From Bidens hawaiensis (lineage: Eukaryota > Streptophyta > Magnoliopsida > Asterales > Asteraceae), in contig JAIQDT010000001.1 of the NCBI GenBank assembly GCA_021521415.1, positions 3,286,001 through 3,350,000 on the forward strand: a DNA stretch of 64,000 nucleotides, written 5' to 3'. The position numbers and the translations under genes were made by a program. Below are positions 1 through 11,400 of this stretch, one piece after another. How positions within the stretch are numbered: the first letter of the stretch is position 1; every line of letters starts with the position of its first letter. A model generated the notes under the pieces. The model saw only the letters and a program-made list of their open reading frames with translations, was not told the DNA's origin and ran no database searches.

Positions 1-258
1 CTAGAAACAATATGTTAGGCTATAAATAGGACTTGTATTTGTCATTTGTGTGTGTGTTTTGTAGTGTGTAAACAACCACCCAATGGGAGCTCACCTTGGG
101 TGGGGTCGGTTCACTTAATCTATTAATCTTTTCAACCGATAACGAGATCGTTCATTTATATTATCGTTATATCATTTTGTTCGGTCGTTTGATTTCACCG
201 CACCCGTCTCGAGCGTTTATCAAGAACAAAGCCGTTCGTTGTCGGATCCGGTTTCGAG

Positions 259-288
259 ACACACACACACACACACATATATATATAA
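259..288. repeat. (AC)n/(AT)n microsatellite
   Basis: A run of AC dinucleotides passes into AT dinucleotides inside the G1 LTR. Confidence 0.9.
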
Positions 289-575
289 TATAACAAGTAA
301 ATAATTAAACTTAAGAAAAAGTTCAACGACCAGTACATTAGTATTGGCGTTAGATTTTAATAAAATACTTGTTGGTTCATTTTTAATAAGATATATACAC
401 ACATATGTACACACACATACACGAAAAACTTGTAACGAGATCAATTATCAAGAAACGTTTTAGCTTTATGATGTCGGTTTGCATAAAATATTGTTTATTT
501 AATATTACTTTTAATGTATTATAAATTATTAAAAATAAATTAAAACAACAAATAAATAAAAAAAACAAAGAAAAC

Positions 576-655
576 GGGCTGGGTAAGTTTCGAACACGCG
601 ACGCTCCAGCTCCAACAGCTTCAACCAGTCCACCCCTAGCAACTGGGCTAGGGGT
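576..655 (-). other. tRNA-like segment in gypsy LTR G1
   Basis: On the minus strand an A-box-like TAGCCCAGTTG is followed about 50 bases later by a B-box-like GTTCGAAA. No complete cloverleaf is apparent. Similar segments recur in the other gypsy LTRs of this window. Confidence 0.4.
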
Positions 656-1455
656 TTAGTTGTTTATTGCTTAGAACATACATTTTATAAACAAAAACCC
701 AGATATTACACAAGAACCCTAAATCATCAATTCGATCCATCTGTTGAATGTAAATTCAATTAACATTAGGGTTAAGATTATACGATGTTAGACGAGTAGA
801 CGACATATCTTAATTACCTTAAACAATGATAAACACTGGTCAATTTTGAACTAGTAGGCCGACGTCAATCACGAAGAACAGAGCATCACTAGTCGTCGAT
901 AACACAATTAAGCATTGGGGTTTGGTTCGTCTGTTTATGTAGATGGTAAGAATGCGTTTAATTGAATTATTATGGTGATTAGGGAGCAAGTTACGAATTG
1001 GGCTGAAACGGTTTGTTTATTACCTAAATACGTATTAAACTGGATGTGGTTTCTTAATCAAATATGTTGTTTAGGCCGAATATGGTAAGAAGAATAAAAA
1101 CCCTGATTCAATTCCTAATTTATGACGAAGATTGTGGCTAAAATAAGATAAACGGGTCACGGTTACGGTGTACGAGTCTTGTTCCATGGGCTACGGGTTC
1201 TGGTTAAATAGATTATAAAATATTATTGTAATCTAGTCCTTACATATTTGAGATAGACACATTTGAGGATTAAAGTTTACTTTGGGTTAAAAAAACGTAT
1301 ATCTTTCAAAGTTAACTATATATTAAAACAATATAATAAATAAATATAAATAATAAAATAAATTCTCGATAAACGCGATACTAAAATTTTCCGAATATAA
1401 AATGGGTCGGGTCATGAGTACCAAATACGGGTTTGGAAAAATCTTGGATGTTACA

Positions 1456-1470
1456 GTCTCCCCTACTTTA
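1456..1470 (-). other. Polypurine tract of G1
   Basis: The minus strand reads TAAAGTAGGGGAGAC directly before the LTR start at 1455. A GGGACGAAATT motif lies just upstream, an arrangement common at the 3' end of plant Ty3/gypsy elements. Confidence 0.8.
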
Positions 1471-2209
1471 GGGAATTTCGTCCCGAAATTAAAGAAAACC
1501 AACATCATCGTCTTGAAAACAATTACACTTTTAAAGAAAATATCATGACATAGAACTTATAATAACCAAAGCAACGCTTCAAATGACAATCCGATAAGGG
1601 CACTTATATATAGGATGTACCAGCGGCGTATCCACCATGTCTTTATTATCTCCTCATTCTTAACGTTACCCAAACTACCATAGGTTCTAAATCATGACAC
1701 ATAATTGCAAGTATTATGATTCCCATGCGAGGACTTGAATAATTATGTATGCATCCATAATTACTCTTATCGTCGGATGGTCCGCATAATCTGCTCCATC
1801 ATGTGGTTTGTAGAACGTAAAATTTTAAGAGAAAACAATTGTTTTGATAACTCTAAATATAATTTCAAATTATAATTAATAAATATTTAGTGGAATTAAT
1901 AAAACCGTGAGATTTCGAAAACCTCTTTTGCTTTTAAAAATATAATATTGTAGATTGAAGAAAATAGATTTGGTGATTTAGGTGTTATTAAGATAATTGA
2001 GAATACAAGATCCTAATAGTTTAATTTTTGGTAAAAGAAAATTTATTCATGTAATGAAATACTTAAATAGTTCAAACTGAAATCATCAAATGTCGCGAAT
2101 AACTAAAGAGTTGATACAATGCAATAATGAAAAGATACGATAACTTAAGATAGGAAACCATCAAAAATCTTTAGAGTCTTCAAGCATCTTCAGTTACGGT
2201 AGAGGTGAT
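1471..2209 (-). other. G1 internal remnant without coding sequence
   Basis: This is AT-rich sequence between the gag remnant and the polypurine tract. I find no protease, reverse transcriptase or integrase motif, so the polymerase region of G1 is missing. Confidence 0.55.
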
Positions 2210-3060
2210 TCACTTGTCTTGGAGCACTTGAGGTAGTTGAATCCATATTAACTTGAGCAGTCGATGCAGGTGGATATGGAGCAGGTTGACTTGGAAAGAC
2301 GACACTAGTGAGGTTTGGGTGGTGTAGGCTAGGTAAACTTGAACTTGCAGGTATGGAGTTGGATAAGGGTGAGTCATATTGGTGTTAGGAGTTTGCAATG
2401 GATATGGCTGATGGTTCGGAACTTGCGAAGCATTAGGTATGTAGTAGGGGGCAGGCATAGCTTGAGTTTGATGTGCAGGGATAAGTCAAGGGCACGCATT
2501 GCGAAGATGACTAGGATCCCACAATTATAGTAAGCACGGGTTGTAAGGGGTTTAGGAGTAGATGGTGCACGACAAGTATTTGCAAGGTGGCCATAACGGG
2601 TGCATTGGGTGCATAGACGACACAAGGATTGGGTCCGGTGGTGATAGTTACAAGTAGAGCATAACGGGAAAAGTCCGGTATAGGATTTCTTGTTAGGAGC
2701 ATTTTGGTTGGAGGGTGAAGGGTTGGTTTGGTTAGCAGAGTTGAACTTACGTTTGTGACGAGAAGAGTTGTCATTGCGTGAAGTGGGTTTGGGTTCAGCC
2801 TTAGCATAAATTAAGGATTTGATTTTGGAGTTTTCAGAGGTAGGGTTAGAGTTCGTGCGAGGTAGGGTTCCATCTTCAACAGGATCATCGGGACGTGAGG
2901 CAGCAAGAGCAATAGCTTCCTTGAGTTCCTCCCATGGCATACTCGTAGAAATCCCAAGCATGGCAGCAGCAATTTCCTTAGTGATCCTAGCAGTCAAACG
3001 GTGATCATGGGCAGCCGACGGACAACATTGATTACGACTATGATTTCTTAAGGAAGACAT
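2210..3060 (-). pseudogene. gag: Ty3/gypsy gag remnant with zinc knuckle (G1)
   Basis: A 228-codon frame (3060-2374) encodes the C-terminal half of a Gag polyprotein, the retrotransposon capsid/nucleocapsid precursor. A basic, Asn/Pro-rich linker leads to a Cys/His cluster (CSTCNYHH) and a CX2CX4HX4C knuckle (CTQCTRYGHLANTC, about residues 145-160). A second knuckle is decayed (YYNCG and no further ligands). After about 2458 the sensible reading moves to another frame (2458-2210, Pro/Tyr-rich), which indicates a frameshift. The N-terminal capsid portion is not recognisable. The ATG at 3060 is simply the first in frame and may not be the native start. Order and strand fit the polypurine tract and LTR to the left. 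Confidence 0.7.
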
Positions 3061-3239
3061 TCTACGAGGACCAAAGATGAAAAAGTGTAAGACGACAGGT
3101 GAGTTGTAGAAATGAATTGATATGAACTAATGAGGGTACGTATGTATATGTATTAGTACTAGCGAAGACTCAATGAGGAGTCGGAATTTAAAATAATGTG
3201 AATAATTTTCTTGAGATATTTAATTTAACAAATGATGTT
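3061..3239 (-). other. Leader of G1, no feature seen
   Basis: Non-coding sequence immediately upstream of the gag remnant on the minus strand. Confidence 0.4.
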
Positions 3240-3790
3240 TACAAGAATCCAAAAGTAAAATGTTATTGGGTTGGTCTTTCCATGGGCTTCCCATGGTAGC
3301 TCGAGATCCCAAATAAAATACCAAAACATGTTCAATAAGTTGACCTCCCATGAGCTTTCCATGGAAATTTGAATGGCCCAACTAAATAAACAACATAAAG
3401 TTTGTGAATTGGCCTCCCATGAGCATTCCATTGCAATTTGATGGCCCAATTCAAATAACGAGTAATAAACAATTGCGTTGGTCAGCCCATGAGCGTGTAC
3501 ATGACATTTAACTGACCCAAATAATTAACGAATTATCGAATCAATGGAGTTGCTCGGACCATGAGCGTTACATGGCATTTAACCGACTCAACTAAATATC
3601 GAATCAATGAATCAAATATAAGTAGTTGGTGTATCTCGGGAACCACCCCGGACGATACATTTCAACCCAAAAATCAAATCGAAAATAATTTATAAAATGA
3701 ATAGTTGGAGTGCCCATGGATTTCCATGGATTTTTCACCCAACTAAGCATTTTAAAATAATTTAAAACAAAAATTTGGAAGTATAACCAT
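3240..3790 (-). repeat. Degenerate CCATGG-rich repeats in G1 leader
   Basis: About seven imperfect units of roughly 55-65 bases carry CCCATGAGC / TTCCATGG and then a GGCCCAACTAAATAA-like tail, for example near 3280, 3350, 3415, 3485, 3560 and 3710. The CCATGG core is a palindrome. The units lie between the primer site and gag, where the copia elements here carry their own repeated short palindromes. Confidence 0.65.
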
Positions 3791-4154
3791 TTAGACGGTT
3801 ATATTTACCACGTTACCGTTTAGCCGATTACGGGTACCGCTTGAAGTTATGTGGTTGTACAAGATTTTTCATACCCCCACGCTTCAAAGTAAAAGAGCAA
3901 AACACAACACGGGAATTCTTAAGGAATTTCTCACAATAAAAGGTAATCTACTAAAATTAAGAGGATTTAAAAATATTTTGAAAGTTGAGGCATAACCTCG
4001 AAATTTGTGCATGTGCAATAAATAAACAAGATAAATAAAATTTAAATAATTAATCTAAGTAAGCTGTAAATCACATAAGGCAGTTTAGATAAGCACGTAT
4101 AGGGCTCCTAATATATATCTAGGACAATTTCTAATGACCTATCTTATAACCTTC
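3791..4154. other. Leader sequence, nothing recognised
   Basis: AT-rich sequence without an open frame of note or a known motif. It lies between the CCATGG repeats and the primer site. Confidence 0.4.
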
Positions 4155-4167
4155 GGCTCTGATACCA
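4155..4167 (-). other. Primer binding site, initiator Met tRNA
   Basis: The minus strand reads TGGTATCAGAGCC, complementary to the 3' end of plant initiator Met tRNA. It lies three bases after the LTR end at 4171, the normal position for priming minus-strand DNA synthesis. Confidence 0.9.
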
Positions 4168-4170
4168 ATC

Positions 4171-4440
4171 TGTAACATCCGGCCCCTCGCACCACCAATA
4201 TTGTCCGCTTTGCCCACGAAGAGCTCACGGATTTGTTTTTGGTTGCCCATGTAGAGACTTCCTAGGAGGTCACCCATCCTGCTACTACTCCCACCTGAGA
4301 ACACTTAACTGTGGAGCTCTCCTCTCGTCCACTACCATTAAGCCCAAAACACGTTGGTGATTTAAGAGGCGGGACATTTACTTATGAACCAAGGATCTCT
4401 CTTGTCCACGGCCGATGTGGGATTTTCCTAGGGTGTTACA
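4171..4440 (-). mobile_element. Cassandra-type LTR carrying 5S rRNA sequence
   Basis: This 270-bp LTR begins TGTAACACCC at 4440 and ends GGATGTTACA at 4171 on the minus strand, giving short inverted ends. It contains a 5S rRNA-derived segment, the defining trait of Cassandra terminal-repeat retrotransposons in miniature. The CCCACATCGG block near its start also matches what I know of Cassandra LTRs. A primer site follows directly. A second copy of the LTR is not found to the left, so the element is truncated or recombined with gypsy sequence. Confidence 0.85.
4248..4365 (-). other. 5S rRNA-derived segment with pol III control boxes
   Basis: On the minus strand a C-box-like GGATGGGTGACCTCCTAGG, an intermediate element GTAGTAG and an A-box-like AGTTAAGTG appear in 5S gene order and spacing. 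Flanks and several internal bases differ from functional plant 5S rRNA, so this is a domesticated promoter segment and not a 5S gene. In this family such segments are thought to be able to recruit RNA polymerase III. Confidence 0.85.
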
Positions 4441-4467
4441 ATTATGGGCCCTAGGGCCCATGGACTC

Positions 4468-4477
4468 TATATATAAA
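4468..4477 (+). promoter_or_regulatory. TATA box of G3 LTR
   Basis: TATATATAAA is followed about 30 bases later by a pyrimidine-rich stretch rich in CTTC and CACAC, as at plant pol II starts. Confidence 0.6.
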
Positions 4478-5136
4478 CCCCAACCACTCTTCATTTCTCC
4501 ATTTCATTTCTTTCACACACACTCTCTCTAACACTCGGATCCAGATCCGAGCTAAGGAAGGACGAGTCTCGTGTGTAAACACCATCAAATACCAAGAAGC
4601 ACCACCAAATCCTCAGGTTAGCCAAGATCCGAACCGAACACGAACAGAAAAGCGAGTTCGGCTAAAAGGTTAAGTTTTTAAGTTCGGTTAATTTTGACAT
4701 GCAAACTGATAGAACAATAGATCGGGATGCGAGATGTAAGAAAGCACATAAACTTGGTGACTAATAACCTAATGGGTGTGTTATATGACAAAAAGGTGAT
4801 GTTTAGACCTTGTAAGACACATGTATACAAATTGATACAACCCAAAAACCCATAAAAAAGGTGAAAGATCGGATCCTAAGGAAGGGTCGCGGAGTAAACT
4901 GGCTTTAAATAGCGAAAATGAAGAAAGGGAAGTTATGTTCGCATAAAACGACTTCGCATCGCACAATCCATGCGATTCCATGAATTTACATCGCTCAGTC
5001 ATGCGAAGCGAACTTCCATGCAAAGCGAACTTCCATGCGAATTCCTTTAAATTGTTGTAAAGCTTGACCCGATTCATTTTCTGATTCATTTTTTATAAAG
5101 GGCCTGTTAATGAAAATAAAAATTTTCCAAGCTAAC

Positions 5137-5236
5137 CTGGCATCTCGACCCCCAGGGGCTCTGCTCCTTGGACCCTACTAGGGGCTGCTGCCCCTAGACC
5201 CCACTACCAGGGGCGCTGCCCCTGGACCCCCGTTAG
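5137..5236 (+). repeat. GC-rich AGGGGC-CTGCCCCT-GGACCC repeats
   Basis: Three to four copies of an AGGGGCnnTGCCCCTGGACCC-like unit stand out from AT-rich surroundings. Each unit is a palindrome able to form a GC stem (AGGGGC with GCCCCT). Confidence 0.75.
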
Positions 5237-5367
5237 TTGTGGGATTTATTAATGTAGATGCACGAAGTAGTAGTAACAGATGATTGATACTCGTAACTTG
5301 TTACACAGTTAGCAAAGCTCAGTTAAGGAAGGAATTTACGATAAACTCGGAGAGGAATCGTCTCCAG

Positions 5368-6014
5368 GTGAGTTCTAGCCCCATTTCTCTTTGAAATGTT
5401 TTCGGGGATGTGTGCACACTTGTAAGACTAGTAGAATATATACGAGTATGATTAATGTGCATAATTGATGTCAAAATGAAAGAAAGTTGTAAGAACTTGT
5501 ATGTGCCTAGTTTGTTTACTCATCATGATTGCAAGAATATAGAAAGAATGTGATGTAAGAGTAAGGGTGGCAAACCCTTATAATACCTAGTAAAGGGTCT
5601 AAAAGAGTCAGGGTGGCAGGCCCTTATAATACCTGGGCAAGAATAAAGTGGCCGACTCTACGATATCGGTGCAAATGGTCGGGTGGCAGACCCTTTTAAT
5701 ATCTGTGCAAGAATGTAAGAATAATTGTATGCTTGTAAGAAAGTGCAAGAATAATGTAAGAATAACTGTATATTTTTAAAAAAGTGTAAGAATAATGTAA
5801 TAATAGTACAAGTAATAATTGTTTGTACATAAAGGAACGTGTAAGAATAATTAATTGTAAATGAAAGAATCAACTAATGTGAATGTAAGACTAAAGGAAA
5901 TAAGAACAGGACAAAGGTAAGAACGGTACCTATGGGTACAAATGTGTAAGAACAATCCTGTATCTTGTTAAACTAGAACTCACTCAGCGTAGCTGACTTT
6001 TAGTATGCACGCAG
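5368..6014 (+). other. Putative intron in gypsy LTR G3
   Basis: The donor is CAG|GTGAGTTC and the acceptor is CACGCAG|GTGAG. A hairpin TCAGC-GTA-GCTGA (5984-5996) lies 18 bases before the acceptor. Three hairpin-forming repeats (GGGTGGCAnnCCCTT) lie inside at 5569-5700. The same organisation in other LTRs supports this. Confidence 0.55.
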
Positions 6015-6407
6015 GTGAGTAGGATGAGGCAGGTTGCTTGAGGAGAGACACGTGGCAAATGAATGAAAACTGGCATCGAAGACGGAAGATCCACGTGCTG
6101 TTTATGTTATCGTTAAAGACTTAATGTATTTTGTTCAGAACAAGTACTTATGTTTGTAAGAATGTTTAATATTAAGTATTCCACGAAAACTTTTAACTAA
6201 CTCTGATTTTAGAACTGTGTTTATGAGTAAATCCAACACCAAAGTAGGGCTGCCGGGAACAGGGCCTTACAAAACACACCCTTTCGCCGTCCCGTTTTCC
6301 CGACCAAACTCCGGCCACAGGTTCCGGTGCCAAGAACCCTCTAAACCAGCCGATAATCGCGTTTTGGACCCATTTAATTTTATTAACTTCTTTAACCGTT
6401 GATATTA
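5890..6407 (+). repeat. First copy of ~610-bp tandem repeat
   Basis: This sequence is about 90% identical by eye to 47555-48082 and 48165-48691. It is separated from them only because the solo LTR and copia A inserted at 6408. Confidence 0.8.
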
Positions 6408-6965
6408 TGTTGGGTCAAGAAATTGACCTAAGGGGAGATTGTTGAGTCAAAGATTTGACATTAAAGAAGTACATGGAAGATTGGAATCTTCTCAACCCCC
6501 TCAGAATTCACTAAGTATTGAATCTGGGCACACCTTGGTACTCCGAGTAAGCTTTTACTTAGCCGGGTACGATATTTTGCCTCTCAGGCAAGGTTTACTT
6601 CAAGAAGTCTTCTTTTGTGGATATCCGAGCAAGGTTGGCAAATTGGTGTATTCCCGAGCAAGGTTCACTAATTTGGTATTTCCGAGCAAGGTTCACTTTA
6701 TCAAGCAAGTCTGTTCTTCAGAACCAAGTAAATTACTCTTCCGAGTAAGGTTTGGTTAACCAAGTCCTAGAAGCCAAGTGATTGGAAGACCGGGCAAGGC
6801 TTAAATAAGTTTGGTCCAAGTATACTTGATGAGTTAAAGGAATATCTAATATCGAGTAAGGTTCAGATCAAGCGAGGCATTATACTCCCGAGTACACTTT
6901 GCAAAATAAGTTATTATATAGAAAAGAGCTGACATGGACCATTGAAGAACAAGGTTGCTCGTAAG
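6408..6965 (+). mobile_element. Solo copia LTR S1, left half
   Basis: The LTR starts TGTTGGGTCAAG and is homologous along its length to the copia A LTR but more diverged. It is interrupted at 6965 by copia A and resumes at 46816. Flanking bases TATTA (6403-6407) and TACTA (47469-47473) are a target-site duplication with one change. No internal region or primer site accompanies it, so it is a solo LTR of about 1.21 kb. Confidence 0.85.
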
Positions 6966-8188
6966 TGTTGGGTCAAGAATTTGACCCAAATGAAGAGATT
7001 TGACCTAAATGAAGAATATGGAAGATTGGAATCTTCTCAACCTCCTCAGAATACGCTAAGTAATGAATCCGGGCACACCTTGGAACTCCGAGCAAGCTTT
7101 TACTTAGCCGAGTACGAGATTTTGCTTCCCGGGCAAGGTTTACTTCTGATAGTCTTCTTAAGTGGATATCCGGACAAGGTATGCTATTTAGTGTATTCCC
7201 GAGTAAGGATCACTGATTTAGTATCTCCGAGCAAGGTTCACTTTGTCAAGCAGGTTTGTTTTTCAAGACCAAGTATTTTACTCTTCCGAGTAAGGTTTGG
7301 TTTACCAAGTCCAAGAAGCCAAGTAATTGGAAGAACGGGCAAGGTATTTATTAATAAGTATGGTCCAAGTATACTTGATGAGTTAAAGGAATATTTCTAA
7401 GTTATATCGAGTAAGGTTCAACTCAAGCAAGGTACAGTGATTCCCGAGTACACTTTGCTAATAAGTTATTCAATGACAAAGAGCCGAACAGGACCATAGA
7501 AGAACAGGGTTGCTCGTAAGGAGTTGTCGGGCAAAGTCTGATAAATACAAGAAGACTGAAGTCTACTTGGTGAATATTTTACTTGGTAAAATATTCTTTA
7601 TGTAAAGTCTACCCGGCAACTGATTCCGAGCACACTTCTATGTTTACCAAGTCTGAAGGAAGGCCGAGTACACTGCGTACTCGGAGACTAAAGATTAATG
7701 AAAAGCCTACCCGGAAGACTTGTTTTACACTTAGTTTATTTTGAATATGTAATTTGAATATGTACGATTGTATTTAGGGTTTCTAGAAGGAATGACAGCT
7801 GTCCTAGGTTGGCAGGCCCATAAATAGAATATTTAGGGCACGCCGCCAACAGACACAAGATAGAGCACAATATTCGGATAAGACCAACACATTAATTGAG
7901 AGAATATTGTGTGTGACGGCTGTCTTAGGATTCCTAGTAAACCCTAAATCGATTATCCTTTTGTATGATTAACGTTATATAAATGGAAATCTATTGAGTG
8001 AATCCTGAGTGTGCCTTCTATCTTTGATTATTCATTGCAACCGTATGTTTGTTATTGATTCCGCCTTTAACAAACGGATATCTTTCTAAATATAGTAACC
8101 CGTCATTAACTCTCTTGTCAACACGATTAATTTGTGTGAGTTATGACATGACTGATTAAGATCCAGCAGAAATCAAAGGGGACCGACA
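6966..8188 (+). mobile_element. 5' LTR of copia A
   Basis: TGTTGGG...CCGACA. Densely packed with variants of CCGAGYAAGGTT, CCGGGCAAGG and CCGAGTACACTT, which introduce CG pairs into AT-rich DNA. It ends two bases before the primer site. Confidence 0.93.
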
Positions 8189-8190
8189 AG

Positions 8191-8202
8191 TGGTATCAGA
8201 GC
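8191..8202 (+). other. Primer binding site of copia A
   Basis: TGGTATCAGAGC follows the LTR after AG and is complementary to initiator Met tRNA. Confidence 0.92.
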
Positions 8203-8493
8203 TGATTACTGCTATTATTAGAAAGATTGTTGCTGATTGAAGATTTAAAGAAGAATGACGTAAGCAGACCACTGTTTGATTGATTTCTGACGTCAGCAGC
8301 CCTGTTTTTTCATTTTTTTCTTCCAGATCTATAATCTACCGGTGTTTTCTCTTCCTTGTTTCAATTAAAGTTTTAATCTTTATATCTAAATCTTGTTCTA
8401 ATCACATCAGACACATCAGATCTGAACATTCGGTTTTCAGATCTGATTATTGTGAAATTTTTATTATAAGAAACTGATTTTTGATTTCTTAAA

Positions 8494-11400
8494 ATGTCTG
8501 GATATGAGGAACAAGAGGTGTCTACTAACAAGATACCAAGGTTGTATGGACAGGAAAACTTTATCAAATGGAAGGTACTCTTTGAAGCAGCTGTATGCTA
8601 CAATGAAATTGATATGTGAAACTCCATCAAGAATGGTCCACAAACTGCTATAGAAGAAGGTGCAAATGCTATTGCAACTGCTGCTGTAAGAGAAAAAATG
8701 AGAAAGGTGGATGACAAAGCCTTAGCTATGATTAAGCTAGGTTTGTCTTGGGAGATTCTGACCAAGGTGGCTCATCACACAACAGCCAAACAAATGTATG
8801 ATGCCATCCTTGAAATGTATGAAGGGAATACTGAACTTAAGAACATAAAGAAGCAAATATTGAAGCAACAGTTGGAAAGGTTCAAGTATAGGGATGGAGA
8901 AAGGTTGAAATCAATACTAGAACGTTTTCTATGTATTGTGAATGAGTTGAGGACAACTGATTATGTAATGACTGACTTTGATTTGAATACAAAGTTACTC
9001 AATTCAATGCCAAAAGAATGGTATACTGCTTGCAAATTCATCCTTCAGAAGCAAAATTTCAATAAATTGAAATTGGATGATGTGGTATGCTTTCTTCAGG
9101 CTGCAGAACTTGAAATGATTGAGAATGAGATGATTAAGGAAGATAGACCAAGTTTCAATGTTTCAAATGCACTGATTGCACCTATGGGAAATCTGTCCAC
9201 CAAGAACCAACAGCAAATTCCCATTATTGAAGAACCAGCTGAACATAATGTTGTCACTCCAAAATCTTTCATTGGAGGCAGCACAAATGTTCAAGGAAAT
9301 TAGCAGAGGTTCAATGTGCAACTAATTGATGATTCTGATTCTGTCTCTGTGTCAAGTGGAAATGTTCCTAACACTGGAACAGGACATGGTCAAAACAATG
9401 AAACACAAGCTTTGTTGTCTATGTTCACTGAGTCATTTAATGCATTTGTTGAAAAGAACATAATTCACACAAGTGTGGTACAAGATGATTTAGAACAAAT
9501 TGATGCAGATGACTTGGAAGACATGGTTTTGAAATGTTGGGTTTGAGGAGTAGAAGGCTATATAACAGAACTGGTAGATCTCTGGTTTCTGGTCCTAATG
9601 ACATGTTGGTTTTGACAAGTCAAAAGCAATATGCTACAATTGTCAGCAACCTGGTCATTTTGCAAGAGAACGCAATCAACCAAGAAACCTTCAATTGAAT
9701 CAATTCCAGAATCAACAACCAAGAGGTCAGATTCAATATCAACAAAATCAACCAAGAGGTCAGCAGCATTACCAACAAAATCAACCAAGGTTCAACAACA
9801 ACAGCAATCAAATGAACAACTTCAATAACAACAACAACTACAACCCAAACTTCAACAGCTTTCAGCCTCAGATGAATAACCAACAACAAAATATGCAACA
9901 GACTCAAGGTTTTCAAATGACTAACAACCAAAACCTTCAAGCAGCTCAAAATGTTTCAAACAACACTGTTCCAGCAAATCAAAATCAGATCAGAAATCAA
10001 GGAAATGTGGCAGTGACTACACAACATGAAGGAAATTTTGATTGGAGCAATCATGAAGAGGACATTGCAGCTGATATCAGGAAAGCAAATGTGGCATTCA
10101 TGGCCATAACTGAGAAAGAAAAGGGATCATCATCTCAGGTACACTCTGCTCCTACAGTTGACTTAAATGAACTTATCATTGAATTGAAAGCAAAAGTAGG
10201 CAAGCTGGAAAGTGAGTGTTTTAGAAAACAAAGCATCATCAATGAGTATGAGGCAAGTGAGATGATTAGTGATGAAAAGATTAAAAGCCTTGAAGATGAT
10301 TGCATGATCATCTACAGAACTCAAACCAGATACATCACTGAGATTGATGGATTAAAGAAGATGTTGGTTGAAGAAAAGGTGCAGAACACAAGACTGAAGG
10401 TTGAAACTGACTTTCTGAAGAATTTGGTCTCAACAGGCAACATATGTGGTATACTGAATCAAGTAAAAGAACAAGACAAATACAAAATAGTTCCACCCCC
10501 ATTCAACAACAATTTTATGCCAAAAGTTGACAAAGAGAAAAGAGATGCATACTTGCAACAATTTAAAGATGTCTTTCAAGACAGGGAAGAAGTTGTTGAT
10601 TTGTACAAAAAGGTAGAAGTGAATGAAGAAGGAGAGTTTGTGATTAAGAATGAAGTAAAAGAGGATAAGTCAATTGGAGTTCAAGTCTCTGAGGATGACT
10701 TTGATTCAGTTGAGATGGATCAAGATGATCTGAGTGAATTGAGTGATCAAATTACTGACAAGGAAATCAAAGCTGCTGAAAGAGGAAGAAAATATAAGAA
10801 ACCTGAATATGTTGATAAACTTCAAAAGTATCCACCAGTCACACCAAGATTGAAGAAGCCAAATGATAAAATGAAAAGAGAATATGTTTCTTTTGACATT
10901 TGTGAAAGGAGGAAGATAAACTACAATGCAGTCAGACCACCAAGCAAGGCTGTATTGAGTAGGATAAAGCAGAACAACAAGAAGAAAATGGTGACTGAAA
11001 AGAATGATACAGAAAACTTTATCCCAGTTTATCCAATATTTTCAAGTCATGAAGTGTTGGATGTTGGAGAAGTGGAAACTATGGAGGAATATGAGAAAAG
11101 ACAGTCTAGGGTTAGAGAAAGCAGTGATGAGGAAACTATGATTATGAAGAAAATTGTCTTTGTCAAAAGCAAAGTTGAAAGACAAGACATCAAGATTGAG
11201 GAATTTGTTCCTTTTTCAATTGATTTTGATGGTTTAAAGAATCAGAAGACTCTAGGAGTCAATACACCTAAGCCAAGTGAAAGATACAAGAAACCAAAAG
11301 AACATGAAGCCTTCAAGGGCAAGGTTTGGTGCAAAAGGTGTGATGAATATGGTCACCACACAGATTCATGTAATGAAAGATCCAAATTCAAACCTTTTCA

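Larger units (their letters stand above)
1..1455 (-). mobile_element. Partial 3' LTR of Ty3/gypsy element G1
   Basis: Read on the minus strand, the LTR starts at 1455 with TGTAACATCC, directly after a polypurine tract, as 3' LTRs of plant Ty3/gypsy elements do. It runs leftwards out of the window, so its far end is not seen. It contains a tRNA-like segment (576-655) and an AC/AT microsatellite (259-288). No host coding sequence is visible; the short open frames here are chance frames in AT-rich LTR. Confidence 0.75.
4441..6407 (+). mobile_element. Old Ty3/gypsy LTR fragment (G3), plus strand
   Basis: A TATA box (4468-4477) is followed by a CT-rich transcript start, a leader, a GTGAG splice donor at 5368 and a CAG acceptor ending at 6014. 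The other gypsy LTRs of the window have the same architecture. A GGGCCTTACA end-like motif lies near 6262-6271 but no primer site follows. The right part belongs to a tandem array that resumes at 47474, beyond the nested copia A. Boundaries are approximate. Confidence 0.55.

Noticed and set aside
96..568. Small genes in the first 600 bases
   Set aside because: Frames are short, low in complexity, run through microsatellite and overlap on both strands of an LTR.
4248..4365. Functional 5S rRNA gene
   Set aside because: Only the promoter-bearing core is well conserved, flanks and several positions differ, and it lies inside an LTR with matching inverted ends and a primer site.
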